A stretch of 21,599 nt of DNA from CAYFJO01 sp964343305 (GCA_964343305.1 CAYFJO010000166.1:1-21599), one strand, 5' to 3'; positions 9,801-16,235 are shown, numbered from the stretch's first letter. A program made the numbers and translations. Notes: generated by a model not told the origin, from the sequence alone.

Positions 9801-10472
9801 GTCGCGTTCGCGTCTGCTTTCGGGCGGCGCGAGGGGGACCGGCGCGCCGTTCGGTTTTTCGCCCCGAGCAAGCGCGGCGACTTGCGCGTCGGTCAGCGGC
9901 TCGGCAAACAGGCAGACCTCGTCGACCGGATGTCCGATGGAGAAAGTTCGTGGAATGAGGTTCCATTGCCAACGGTATTCGCCCCAGTTCGTGGCCGTCA
10001 ACTTGCCGTCCTCGAAGACCCGAATGCCTTGATCGCGATCCCAAACCGCGGCCAGATGATGCCACTGACCCGGCTTCCAGCGCCCGACGACGCTCTTCAG
10101 CGGCAACGGCGGAGCATACGCGCCTGCGTCAAAAAAGTTGAACAGGAACGCCTGCCGGCGGATGGAGAACGTGATTCCCATGCTCCAGTAGCCCGCGTTG
10201 CGGTGGGTGCCAATCGACGCGATGTGTGCCCACTCGGTCTCCTTCAGTTCACTTTTGGGCTGCACGAAAAAGGCGAGCGTGCCGCGATCGGTATTCAAAA
10301 CGCCGAGCGTGTCGGTTGAGAACCCGGAACCCGCCTTGCCCACCGGTCCGTCGAGGCTGCCACCGGTGAAGCCTTCGTAAAACACGGGCGTAACCGTTTC
10401 ATCAGCCACGGCAAGCGGGATGAAGCTGGCCAGTGCAAGGAAAACGGCGATCCAGCGATAGTGAGTGTGCAT
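6858..10472 (-). CDS. Exported 1204-residue multidomain protein: LamG-like, helical-toroid-like core, CARDB-like C-terminus
   Basis: A signal peptide occupies residues 1-23 (MHTHYRWIAVFLALASFIPL, then AVA). Residues about 28-205 read as a concanavalin/LamG-like domain (GTLAFFVQPK, GQWHHLAAVWDRDQGIRVFEDGKL, VDEVCLFAEPLTDAQVAAL). Residues 290-560 are mixed beta segments I cannot assign. Residues about 575-980 are helix-rich with many Trp, His and Asp residues, including GGVWNDDSTHVENW (679-691), DAGHYSEEG (730-738) and GVWTEGAF (789-796); this looks like an (alpha/alpha) toroid of a glycan hydrolase or lyase, but no known catalytic motif is certain. Residues about 1093-1196 match CARDB (VYNNGTRPVDDVLVRVRDG, DDLNRHNNRAVL). 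The start at 10472 has no clear Shine-Dalgarno sequence but is required for the signal peptide. Function unknown; polysaccharide degradation is an inference. Confidence 0.82.
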   Translation of the reverse strand: MHTHYRWIAVFLALASFIPLAVADETVTPVFYEGFTGGSLDGPVGKAGSGFSTDTLGVLNTDRGTLAFFVQPKSELKETEWAHIASIGTHRNAGYWSMGITFSIRRQAFLFNFFDAGAYAPPLPLKSVVGRWKPGQWHHLAAVWDRDQGIRVFEDGKLTATNWGEYRWQWNLIPRTFSIGHPVDEVCLFAEPLTDAQVAALARGEKPNGAPVPLAPPESRRERDLARMGWTGISRANLPEVHPDRPVKLAFARINQCVDAKRPVAYPYEGLLRSPWPGSKYGPSIRGQQLAIRLDPGSSYDRVRLFATRHFQGRLARRANFDQRAETVLDFDVPHAMFWHAQLPEAIEDTELLLKRRAGIMGQIDFYRVEPFEDAEVAGSVDYTFAAADSFPDTDQGATLQAEVPRRFWNPLRAVGRAAPAWTLDTPAFGGFQAIAEPPSEALGCRGVQVELVVDGLNEPTPVRIEVKEPVDTERVWLAGDVVLQPGASKKQQRFVIRLTGRPVIHQPPMKVRKRSGRGAAAKIEEIELPGVGISLKLTAGQAVRWVMGKGGSTLKLLTAEIDAVVEKAADDQVEWMREAYAELMEGHAYGDPRLQKPLVWLAHFAPKRMPFRQMWERVDGKRPDIVGIDVPPLTMPVPNKPAGVPDWAFWQMRAVSRLREHVHWNIDHKQVRTGEYGGVWNDDSTHVENWIGYMLCLDGSGKIHRSMRRYWDGLWQYQLDDGVGKYTQDAGHYSEEGTSGLGMRLLVDYGDPVAYARTLAAARHVKHWIADDPQGGYIFKSHWVGPEGVWTEGAFTMMKKSAGHQTDILVPLGYLTWYNRHPRAADYLIGLEAKAGPFFGLAHDHLTDLTAAEERYRESAVQPLGRYGPRSHIPWINQVGVSDAIRAAHRKEYQPLPPLRHYWASLETDQHWFDWKITGDDRFLVDSYKGICQWFYSHDWLNGPAQPSMDRNPLPRGSVIRSRIGALAANRGSSGLMWPQHAISYTKGADEVAALVTENLPNQFTTRFYPMTDDAHPVQLRVWRCHGTFDVTLAADDNDDGQPEETLWQKRMALDRGAYLDFTLPPGQASILSVRPVKTASLDFDKPDPAIGHSSIELVYGEHLVVRVYNNGTRPVDDVLVRVRDGRTGRVVINGEKHTGPIEAPLDLKPRFKTVEVKNIDGNAWSRIVVEIDPEKKIDDLNRHNNRAVLNYRGTFKVPRGWK

Positions 10473-10822
10473 TTCTAGTTTTTCGATATGTAATATGCCG
10501 CAGCCAGTTGTTGGAGTCCAGGCTTTGGCCCGGATTATTCATGAGTTTACTTGCGGCCGTTATAATGCCATTTGCAACCAGGAGTTACCGCTATTCTACC
10601 CAAAACACCGCGCAAACTCGCTCAGCAGGGCAACGCAGACGAACGAAGAGCGCAAAGCAAGAAATCTCCGGGTCCTTCGCTCCTCTGCGTTGCAGATTCG
10701 TTCTCGCCACAAGGTCTGGTGAATAATCCGGGCTAGCCGTTGCGCTCGATGCGGCTTCTATTTGGGCACGACGAACTTTTGCAGGCCCTGGTTTGACGCT
10801 GGGACTGCAGTGCCACCCAAGA
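10473..10822. other. Gene-free spacer containing an inverted-repeat element
   Basis: The 350 bases between the MDR stop and the start of the 1204-residue gene hold no supported gene. The central 206 bases are the element described separately. To its right, on the minus strand, an ATG overlapping the MDR stop opens a 22-codon frame ending QGLQKFVVPK and a TAG at about 10758. It could be a remnant C-terminus, but I do not recognise it. No convincing terminator follows the MDR stop. Confidence 0.5.
10528..10733. repeat. Putative MITE-like element with perfect 14-bp terminal inverted repeats
   Basis: GCCCGGATTATTCA at 10528-10541 is the exact reverse complement of TGAATAATCCGGGC at 10720-10733, bounding 206 bases. 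The match continues imperfectly outward (GGCT-TTG against TA-GCC). Inside is a second, shorter inverted pair, GCAACGCAGA at 10630-10639 and TCTGCGTTGC at 10684-10693. The interior also has AAGAGCGCAAAGCAAG, which resembles the CGCAAAGACGCAGAG-type repeats common in environmental bacterial genomes. There is no transposase frame and I see no target-site duplication. A consensus TATAAT (10561-10566, plus strand) lies just inside the left end. A non-autonomous mobile element or a structured RNA are both possible. Confidence 0.55.
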
Positions 10823-11821
10823 TCATTTGATCGTCAAAACATACTTGCCAAATTGCGGCGACGATTTCATTCGGTCTAATGCCTCGTTGCCGTCGGCCAG
10901 CGGAAAGACTTCGTCGATGACCGGTCGGATTCCGTGTTCTGCCACTAGCTCAAGCATGGCGGCAAAATCGGCTGGCGATCCCATGGTCGTGCCTTGTAGG
11001 CGGAGCTGTTTCCAGAAGACCTTAAACAGGTCCAGCTTTGCCGGCGGACCGGCAGTCGCGCCGTAGTTGACAATGCGGCCGCCCGGCGCGGCAAGATTGA
11101 GAAGCGCACCGTAGCCTGGTCCGCCCGCGCTATCGATGATCAGATCGGGAGACCCGGCCCGCTTCGACATGTCCTTCCACCATTTCTCTTCTCTGTAGTT
11201 GAAGCCACCTGCCGCGCCTAAATCGACGGCTCGCTGAATTTTTTCCGCCGAAGAGGACGTAACCCAAACTTTCGCACCCGCCGCGACGCCAAACTGCAAG
11301 GCGAACGTCGCCACGCCACCGCCGACTCCGGTGACGAACATCGTTTCGCCTGCCTGCAGTTTTCCTTGAGAAAACACTGCTCGGTAGGCGGTGACACCAG
11401 CCAATGGCAACGCGGCCGCTTCGTGCCAGTTGAGATGCTCGGGTTTTGGATGAAGTTGCGACGCCGGAACAGCGACCTCGGTTGCCAAGGTACCATCGCG
11501 CGGCAGCCCAAGAATCGTGAATTCCTCGGACTGCGCCTCCTGCATGTCTCCCCAGGCAAGGCTGGGATTGATGATGACCTCGCGACCTTGCCATGTGTCG
11601 TCCACATCCGTTCCACAATGCGACACAACGCCTGCTCCATCGGAACCAAGCACGACCGGCGGCTCAATTCCGGGATACATCCCTTGCGTGATCCAATAGT
11701 CCCGACGATTGAGCGCGGCCGCATTGAGTTGCACCACGACTTCGCCCGCTGCGGGCTGCAAGTCTGGTCGATCTTCAAGTTCGAGGGACGTTTTAAGATG
11801 TTTGAGTGTGAGGGTTTTCAT
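10823..11821 (-). CDS. MDR-family zinc-independent oxidoreductase (quinone reductase-like)
   Basis: The start is placed at the ATG at 11821 (332 residues), eight bases after the sulfatase stop. The longer frame to 11854 would overlap the sulfatase and adds nothing conserved. The N-terminal GroES-like part runs MKTLTLKHLKTSLELEDRP through LNAAALNRRDYWITQG and VVLGSDGAGVV. The Rossmann part has the nucleotide loop VTGVGGGVATFALQFG and the NADP-type continuation AAGAKVWVTSSSAEKI. The catalytic-zinc cysteine of alcohol dehydrogenases is not seen at its usual place, so a quinone-, enal- or other NAD(P)H-dependent reductase is more likely than an alcohol dehydrogenase. Tight spacing to the sulfatase suggests one transcript. 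The substrate is not predictable. Confidence 0.85.
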   Translation of the reverse strand: MKTLTLKHLKTSLELEDRPDLQPAAGEVVVQLNAAALNRRDYWITQGMYPGIEPPVVLGSDGAGVVSHCGTDVDDTWQGREVIINPSLAWGDMQEAQSEEFTILGLPRDGTLATEVAVPASQLHPKPEHLNWHEAAALPLAGVTAYRAVFSQGKLQAGETMFVTGVGGGVATFALQFGVAAGAKVWVTSSSAEKIQRAVDLGAAGGFNYREEKWWKDMSKRAGSPDLIIDSAGGPGYGALLNLAAPGGRIVNYGATAGPPAKLDLFKVFWKQLRLQGTTMGSPADFAAMLELVAEHGIRPVIDEVFPLADGNEALDRMKSSPQFGKYVLTIK

Positions 11822-11829
11822 CGGCAGGC

Positions 11830-13323
11830 TCACTTTCTGGTGCGGACGTTCCAATTTGGGTCGGGCTCGTGCATTTGGTCCAGCAGGTTCCTCGCCTGTT
11901 TAGCAAGGTCCGGACGGCGCTCGGCGTAGTTACTTTTCTCACCGTCGTCGTTCGACGTGTCATACAATTCGACCGGTCCGGTGAACATCGGTTGGCGAAT
12001 CGCTTTCCATTTGCCGAATCGCACGGCTTGGGCCGAGCCGCGCTCGTAGAACTCCCAATACATTTTGGACTGTCGATTCCACCGTTTTTTTCTCGGTTGG
12101 CCACGGAGTGTGGACGCGAAGCTGTCACTGTCAATGTCTTTGGGCGGTTTGACGCCGGCCAATTCCGCCACGGTCGCCATCATGTCGCCAAAGTACCAGT
12201 GAGCGTCGTCCTCACTGCCCGCGGAAATCGTGTCCGGCCACCACGCGATCGTTGGCACGCGAATGCCACCTTCCGTCAAGTCGCGTTTGATGCCACGCAG
12301 CGGACCGTTGGAATCGAAAAAGTCTGCTTTGTGCCCTCCTTCCTGATGCGGCCCATTGTCGGACGTGAAGAGGACCAGTGTATTCTCCGCAATTTTCAAT
12401 TCTTCCAGCAGATCCAAAATGCGGCCCGTGTCGCGATCAATGTTGCGGATCATCGCCGCGAAGCCCTTCTCCGGTGCGGGCCAGTCTTTGGATGCGAACT
12501 CACCCAGGTCGGGCACTTCCATTCCTTTGTCGCCTGCTTCGTTGTTCGCGTGCGGCACGTTCATCGCGAAGTACAGGAAGAACGGCTTGTCTTTGTTTTC
12601 ACGGATAAACCGCAGCGAATCTTCGATGAACAAGTCCGGGGCATATTGCTCGCGCTTCACGGCGACGCCACGCCCCGCTTGTGGCAACTTTGGATCTTGC
12701 CATGATTTCCACTTTTCGGCGACCACGTTGTCGAGCGGCACAACATCGCCGTTGCGGATCAAAAACTCCGGGTAAAAATTGTGGGCGTGCCACATGTTGA
12801 TGTAGCCAAAGAAATGGTCGAAGCCGACGTCGTTGGGATTGGTAAAATTGTCGGGCGTTCCGATTCCCCATTTGCCCACGCAGGCCGTTGCGTAGTCGGC
12901 CTTCTTGAGCACGGACGCGATCGTGGGCTGTCCAGGTTGAATCACGATCGGCGCGGTCGAGTTGCCGCGGACGACTGTGCGCCCCATGTGTCGGCCGGTC
13001 ATCAGCACGCTGCGCGACGGAGCACAAACTGTGCAGCCCGCGTAGAACTGGGCGAACCGCATCCCTTGTTTGGCCATGGCGTCCAATCGTGGCGTCTTCA
13101 ACGTCTTCTGGCCAAAACAACCGAGGTCGCCGTAGCCGAGATCATCGGCCAGGATGATTACAACATTAGGTACTCTATTATCGTCTCTTGAATATGCGTT
13201 GTTTTTGGGATGTAATGACAGAATAAGAGTGAACGCGACAAGAATTAGGGTAGTTATTGTATGCCGTAAATAAACGGGTAATTCGTTAGATTGAGTCGGT
13301 TCGCCATTAATTGGTGAAATCAT
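11830..13323 (-). CDS. Exported type I sulfatase (arylsulfatase A-like)
   Basis: This is a 497-residue protein, full length for the family. A hydrophobic segment at about residues 22-38 (TITTLILVAFTLILSL) serves as signal peptide or anchor. The metal-binding pair D60-D61 lies in IILADDLGYGDLGCFG. The formylglycine site is C100-A-P-S-R104, followed by LMTGRH, the standard CxPSR sulfatase signature that needs a formylglycine-generating enzyme. The second metal segment is FTSDNG at 319-324. The C-terminus (AVRFGKWKAIRQ, VELYDTSND) is typical. It hydrolyses a sulfate ester, probably on a glycan, in the periplasm or outside the cell; the substrate is unknown. The start is supported by AAGGA seven bases or fewer upstream. 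A possible promoter lies at 13375-13403, and the MDR gene follows eight bases after the stop. Confidence 0.93.
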   Translation of the reverse strand: MISPINGEPTQSNELPVYLRHTITTLILVAFTLILSLHPKNNAYSRDDNRVPNVVIILADDLGYGDLGCFGQKTLKTPRLDAMAKQGMRFAQFYAGCTVCAPSRSVLMTGRHMGRTVVRGNSTAPIVIQPGQPTIASVLKKADYATACVGKWGIGTPDNFTNPNDVGFDHFFGYINMWHAHNFYPEFLIRNGDVVPLDNVVAEKWKSWQDPKLPQAGRGVAVKREQYAPDLFIEDSLRFIRENKDKPFFLYFAMNVPHANNEAGDKGMEVPDLGEFASKDWPAPEKGFAAMIRNIDRDTGRILDLLEELKIAENTLVLFTSDNGPHQEGGHKADFFDSNGPLRGIKRDLTEGGIRVPTIAWWPDTISAGSEDDAHWYFGDMMATVAELAGVKPPKDIDSDSFASTLRGQPRKKRWNRQSKMYWEFYERGSAQAVRFGKWKAIRQPMFTGPVELYDTSNDDGEKSNYAERRPDLAKQARNLLDQMHEPDPNWNVRTRK

Positions 13324-13374
13324 TGGTTTCCTTCGTCGAGTTTAGCCCTTTTGGTGAATGGGATTGTTTGGCCA

Positions 13375-13403
13375 AGTATCAGTTGCCGTAGCAAACAGGT
13401 CAA
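13375..13403 (-). promoter_or_regulatory. Possible sigma-70-like promoter for the sulfatase gene
   Basis: On the minus strand TTGACC (13403-13398) is followed after 17 bases by GATACT (13380-13375). The -35 matches five of six consensus bases and the -10 four of six. Transcription would start about 45 bases before the sulfatase ATG. Planctomycete promoters are poorly characterised, so this is a motif-based guess. Confidence 0.35.
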
Positions 13404-13455
13404 TGTTTGATGTTGGATAACGATAACGAAATGCGCTGATTGAGGCAAAAGGTAA

Positions 13456-13533
13456 ATGGGTAGGAAAGCCAAGAAACGGCGGCAATCACATGGATCGGCA
13501 GGGCATTCCACCAGCAACACATGCCCGGTCTGT
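13456..13533 (+). pseudogene. Possible remnant of an integrase N-terminus
   Basis: An ATG at 13456, preceded by AAAAGG three bases upstream, opens MGRKAKKRRQSHGSAGHS and then loses similarity and runs into the end of the opposite-strand MDR gene. From memory, the opening resembles planctomycete tyrosine-recombinase proteins that begin with a basic MGRKAKKRRQ-type stretch followed by HGSAWHWKQ. Only about 18 residues look alike, so this could be chance. If real, it is a decayed fragment with no function. Confidence 0.22.
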
Positions 13534-13553
13534 CCCGATCACTTTGCTACCGG

Positions 13554-14546
13554 CTACGGCTTAAGAACAATCTTGCCCGCTAGAGTTCCTATTTTGTTCA
13601 GCGTGTTTTCTTCTTGCAAGCGATGTGCGTGGGCAGCTTCAGAAAGCGGCAGTTCCGTCGAGATATGAGCTTTCAGTTTTCCCTCGCTCATCCATTGGTT
13701 CATGTCGTCGGCACAGGCACGCAATTCATCGGGCGAAGCCTTGAACATGACGAAACCGTGCAGAGAACATTCCTTGACGTAGAACGGCCCAACGGGAAAC
13801 TCCGGTCGGGCATCACGGCCAGCCATCAAAATGACGCGACCACGCTCGGCCATTTGTGCAACGATGGCATCGAAATCTGGTTCGCGTTGAGTTTCCCAAA
13901 ATACGTTGAATCCGTTTGCCGCGAACTTCGTTGCCTCTTCTGACACGTTCTGAGTTTTGTAGTTGACCGCCAAGTCGGCACTGATCTTCTGGCACGCATC
14001 AACTTTTTCGTCGCTGCCCGCAGTCGCGAACACTCTCGCGCCAGCAGCCTTTGCCATCTGAACGACGATCGAACCAACACCTCCGCTGCCGCCTTGGACG
14101 AAGATGGTTTCGCCGGCTTGGATCTTTGCTTCGCGGAACAATCCAAGATGAGCCGTGACGCCGACCAACGCGTTGGCCGCGGCTGTTTCGTCTGCGACAT
14201 CGTCTGGAGTGGGATACAGCCAACACTCGTCGACGGCGCAGAATTCCGCGAACGTCCCTTGCCGGCCGACCAAACCTTGGTTCGTGCCCCACACTCGATC
14301 GCCTTGTCTGAACCGAGTTGCGTCGGGGCCGAGTGCTTCCACGATGCCCGCCAAATCGCAGCCGATGATAAACGGCATCGGCAATTCCCAGTAAGGGGCT
14401 CCGTTGCGAATGTAAGTGTCGACGGGGTTTACCGCCACCGCGCCGACTTTGACCAGCACTTCGCTGCCCGTCGGCTCGGGCGTTGGCAAATTGCCAAAAA
14501 GAATATTATCGGGCGGTCCGGTGTGTTCGATATATGCGGCTTTCAT
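13554..14546 (-). CDS. MDR-family NADPH:quinone reductase-like oxidoreductase
   Basis: The start is the ATG at 14546 (330 residues), which has GAGG six bases upstream (14553-14556) and gives the family-typical opening MKAAYIEHTGPPDNILFGN. The longer frame to 14633 would read backwards through the hairpin and into the racemase gene. The GroES-like domain contains GAVAVNPVDTYIRNGAPYW and FIIGCDLAGIVEALG. The nucleotide-binding loop is FVQGGSGGVGSIVVQMAKAAG, typical of zeta-crystallin and quinone oxidoreductases, and NALVGVTAHLGLF precedes it. No structural zinc cluster is visible. It likely reduces a quinone or an activated double bond with NADPH in the cytoplasm. It lies 64 bases after the LarA-type gene and is probably co-transcribed with it. 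Confidence 0.88.
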   Translation of the reverse strand: MKAAYIEHTGPPDNILFGNLPTPEPTGSEVLVKVGAVAVNPVDTYIRNGAPYWELPMPFIIGCDLAGIVEALGPDATRFRQGDRVWGTNQGLVGRQGTFAEFCAVDECWLYPTPDDVADETAAANALVGVTAHLGLFREAKIQAGETIFVQGGSGGVGSIVVQMAKAAGARVFATAGSDEKVDACQKISADLAVNYKTQNVSEEATKFAANGFNVFWETQREPDFDAIVAQMAERGRVILMAGRDARPEFPVGPFYVKECSLHGFVMFKASPDELRACADDMNQWMSEGKLKAHISTELPLSEAAHAHRLQEENTLNKIGTLAGKIVLKP

Positions 14547-14558
14547 GATGTTCCTCTT

Positions 14559-14609
14559 TGTAGAACATTGTCCCAATTGTTCCGAAACAGTTGAGACAAC
14601 TGTTCTACA
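14559..14609. repeat. 51-bp imperfect palindrome between the racemase and MDR genes
   Basis: TGTAGAACATTGTCCCAA at the left pairs with TTGAGACAACTGTTCTACA at the right, giving arms of about 25 bases with a few mismatches and a loop of one or a few bases. It begins one base after the racemase stop codon (minus strand) and ends just before the GAGG of the MDR gene. There is no U-run, so it is not a classic terminator. It could be a REP-like repeat, an mRNA-stability or processing hairpin, or a partial attenuator. Confidence 0.7.
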
Positions 14610-14610
14610 C

Positions 14611-15882
14611 TCAGGCAACTTGTGCGAGCACATAGGGGCCTTTGGGGATGACGGCTATTTGGGCGTCCGCGCCGTATTCTTGCAACGACTCGGCGACGGC
14701 CTGTTCGACGGTCGGGACGCTTTCCACGAACAAGCTGTTGATCGTCGACGCGGGCAGACCATCGGTCACCACTTTGACCCGAGCTTTTTTCAGCACGTGC
14801 GCCAGTTTTTCCAACTGCCATTGATCGAGTTTAAAATAGTCACTGCCAAGAATTCGTTCCATGAACGCATCCACATTGACGTGCTCGCGGAACAGGTCCT
14901 GAAACTCGCGACTGCCGATGCCTTCACTCATGCTCGCGGCCAGAATGATCGCGCCGCCTTTCTTGACGATGGGCATCGCGCCGGTCAAGCCTTTGACGGA
15001 TTGATAAAACGTCGTGTCAAGTGGATATCCGGCGCTGCTGGTGACGACAATGTCGACCTCTTCAGCAATCGTGTCGGTCACGACCGAGCGAACGAAATCA
15101 ACACCGGCGCGAAAAGCGTCGATCATGTCGCCAGCAACAAACTTCAGCGGTCGCCGCTGGTCGTCAATGACGGCGTTGATAATAAAGTCGCAACCGGCAT
15201 GCCCGGCGATCCAAGTGTTTTCTTCGTGAACCGGGTTCCCATCCAAGATGCCGCAATCGGCGTTGGGGTGTTCGAGAAAATTCGGTCCATGCCACACTTT
15301 CACGGTTTCCAGCGCCACGATTCCCGGACAGATCACTTTGCGACCGCCGGAATAGCCGGCCATCAAGTGCGGTTCAATCAGGCCAGTGGTGATCTTCAGA
15401 TCTGCTTCGACATAGCGGGTGTCAATCCAAATCGGCACGCCCCGCGGACTTTCGCCTAGATAGGTATGGGTATCGAGATCTTGGCCGTTGTGATTTTCAA
15501 TGCGATATTTGTCGACGATCTCCTGTCCCACCATTTCGACGAGTTCGCTGCCTTCGTTCGGTCGATGCAGTCCTGTGGCAACCAATATCAGAATCTTGTC
15601 CCGCGCGATGCCGCATTCATCGAGGACCGTCAAAGTTGGTCGTAGGATTTGCTCGTTCGGGACGGGGCGAGTGATGTCGCAAATAACAATGCAGGCCGAC
15701 TTGGCGTTGGCGGCGATCTCTCTCAGCGGTCGCGTACTAATCGGATTGTCAAGCAACTCTCGGATGACGCCGTCGGGTTCCGCAAGCGGCGGAGCGTTTT
15801 TATAGGCGAGTGTGCGAACGACATTCTCATCGGGCAGCGTGACGTCCAAGCCAGTTCGACCATATTCCAATCGCACTTGCAT
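14611..15882 (-). CDS. larA: LarA-family nickel-pincer racemase/epimerase homologue
   Basis: The start is set at the ATG at 15882 (423 residues, MQVRLEYGRTGLDVTLPDEN). The longer frame to 15969 reads through a terminator hairpin. The two-domain LarA fold is supported by DITRPVP (69-75), ATGLHRP with H106, GLIEPHLMAGYSGGRK with H172 and K182, and KVWHGP with H198. These align, with an offset of two, with H108, H174, K184 and H200 of Lactobacillus plantarum lactate racemase, where K184 and H200 hold the nickel-pincer nucleotide and the histidines exchange protons. The catalytic set is complete. The family includes 2-hydroxyacid racemases and epimerases other than lactate racemase, so the substrate is open. 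The cofactor genes larB, larC and larE are not in this window. Confidence 0.9.
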   Translation of the reverse strand: MQVRLEYGRTGLDVTLPDENVVRTLAYKNAPPLAEPDGVIRELLDNPISTRPLREIAANAKSACIVICDITRPVPNEQILRPTLTVLDECGIARDKILILVATGLHRPNEGSELVEMVGQEIVDKYRIENHNGQDLDTHTYLGESPRGVPIWIDTRYVEADLKITTGLIEPHLMAGYSGGRKVICPGIVALETVKVWHGPNFLEHPNADCGILDGNPVHEENTWIAGHAGCDFIINAVIDDQRRPLKFVAGDMIDAFRAGVDFVRSVVTDTIAEEVDIVVTSSAGYPLDTTFYQSVKGLTGAMPIVKKGGAIILAASMSEGIGSREFQDLFREHVNVDAFMERILGSDYFKLDQWQLEKLAHVLKKARVKVVTDGLPASTINSLFVESVPTVEQAVAESLQEYGADAQIAVIPKGPYVLAQVA

Positions 15883-15901
15883 GTTCGCATTGCCTGTCAA
15901 T

Positions 15902-15935
15902 AAAAAAACCCGGTGACTCGCGAGAGGCCGGGTTT
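15902..15935 (-). terminator. Rho-independent terminator of the small basic protein gene
   Basis: Read on the minus strand, AAACCCGG (15935-15928) pairs with CCGGGTTT (15913-15906), and the stem is followed directly by more T residues (seven A on the plus strand, 15902-15908, partly in the stem). The 14-base loop contains an inner CTCGCGAG palindrome. It lies 63 bases after the small basic protein stop and just before the LarA-type start, so it insulates the two transcripts. Confidence 0.85.
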
Positions 15936-15970
15936 GTGATGGTCGTAGTTGGGGCCGCCAACAAAGCACT

Positions 15971-15987
15971 CTTTCGCGGAGCGAAAG
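15971..15987. repeat. Short perfect hairpin CTTTCGC-GGA-GCGAAAG
   Basis: Seven-base arms with a three-base loop lie between the small basic protein stop and the terminator at 15902-15935. There is no adjacent U-run. It may be an mRNA 3'-end protecting stem, or one copy of a short dispersed repeat. Confidence 0.5.
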
Positions 15988-15998
15988 GCGACGATGTA

Positions 15999-16235
15999 CT
16001 AGGTGGCGTCTTCATTTGTCTCTTCGCCGCCCTCTTCCTCGTCTTCGGCCTTCTTCACCTTCTTCTTCTTCTTGAGTGCAACTTTGAGGACACGTACTTT
16101 GGGCAGGCCGAAAACCGAGTCGCCTTCTTTCCAGCGGTCAGCGTCTTGGAGTTTTTCCAAGCGCTCGGCACGGGTCAGCACGCTTCGTGTACGTACCAGG
16201 CCGCGATTTACTTTCAGGCTTTTGTCGATGGTCAT
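15999..16235 (-). CDS. PVC-group small basic protein
   Basis: This 78-residue protein opens MTIDKSLKVNRGLVRTRSVL and continues RAERLEKLQDADRWKEGDSVFGLPKVRVLKV. That pattern matches the short conserved 'small basic protein' family I know from Planctomycetes, Verrucomicrobia and Chlamydiae (a TIGR04137-like family, from memory). Residues about 53-63 are a lysine-rich run (ALKKKKKVKKA), and the last 15 are strongly acidic (EDEEEGGEETNEDAT). It has no membrane segment and no known catalytic motif. A ribosome- or RNA-related role is a guess from its charge and lineage restriction. GGAA about ten bases before the ATG is the only ribosome-binding candidate. A strong terminator follows at 15902-15935. 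Confidence 0.82.
   Translation of the reverse strand: MTIDKSLKVNRGLVRTRSVLTRAERLEKLQDADRWKEGDSVFGLPKVRVLKVALKKKKKVKKAEDEEEGGEETNEDAT

Noticed and set aside
10528..10733. CRISPR or tandem repeat array in the 10.5 kb gap
   Set aside because: Only inverted, not regularly spaced direct, repeats are present; there are no cas genes.
14547..14633. Extension of the second MDR frame upstream to 14633
   Set aside because: It would encode the palindrome and overlap the racemase stop; the ATG at 14546 has a good GAGG and a family-typical start.
14416..15459. A 347-codon plus-strand frame opposite the LarA-type gene
   Set aside because: Antisense shadow crossing the racemase-MDR junction; no recognisable protein features.
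15883..15969. Extension of the LarA-type frame upstream to 15969
   Set aside because: The added residues translate a rho-independent terminator hairpin and are unlike any LarA N-terminus; the ATG at 15882 gives the expected start.
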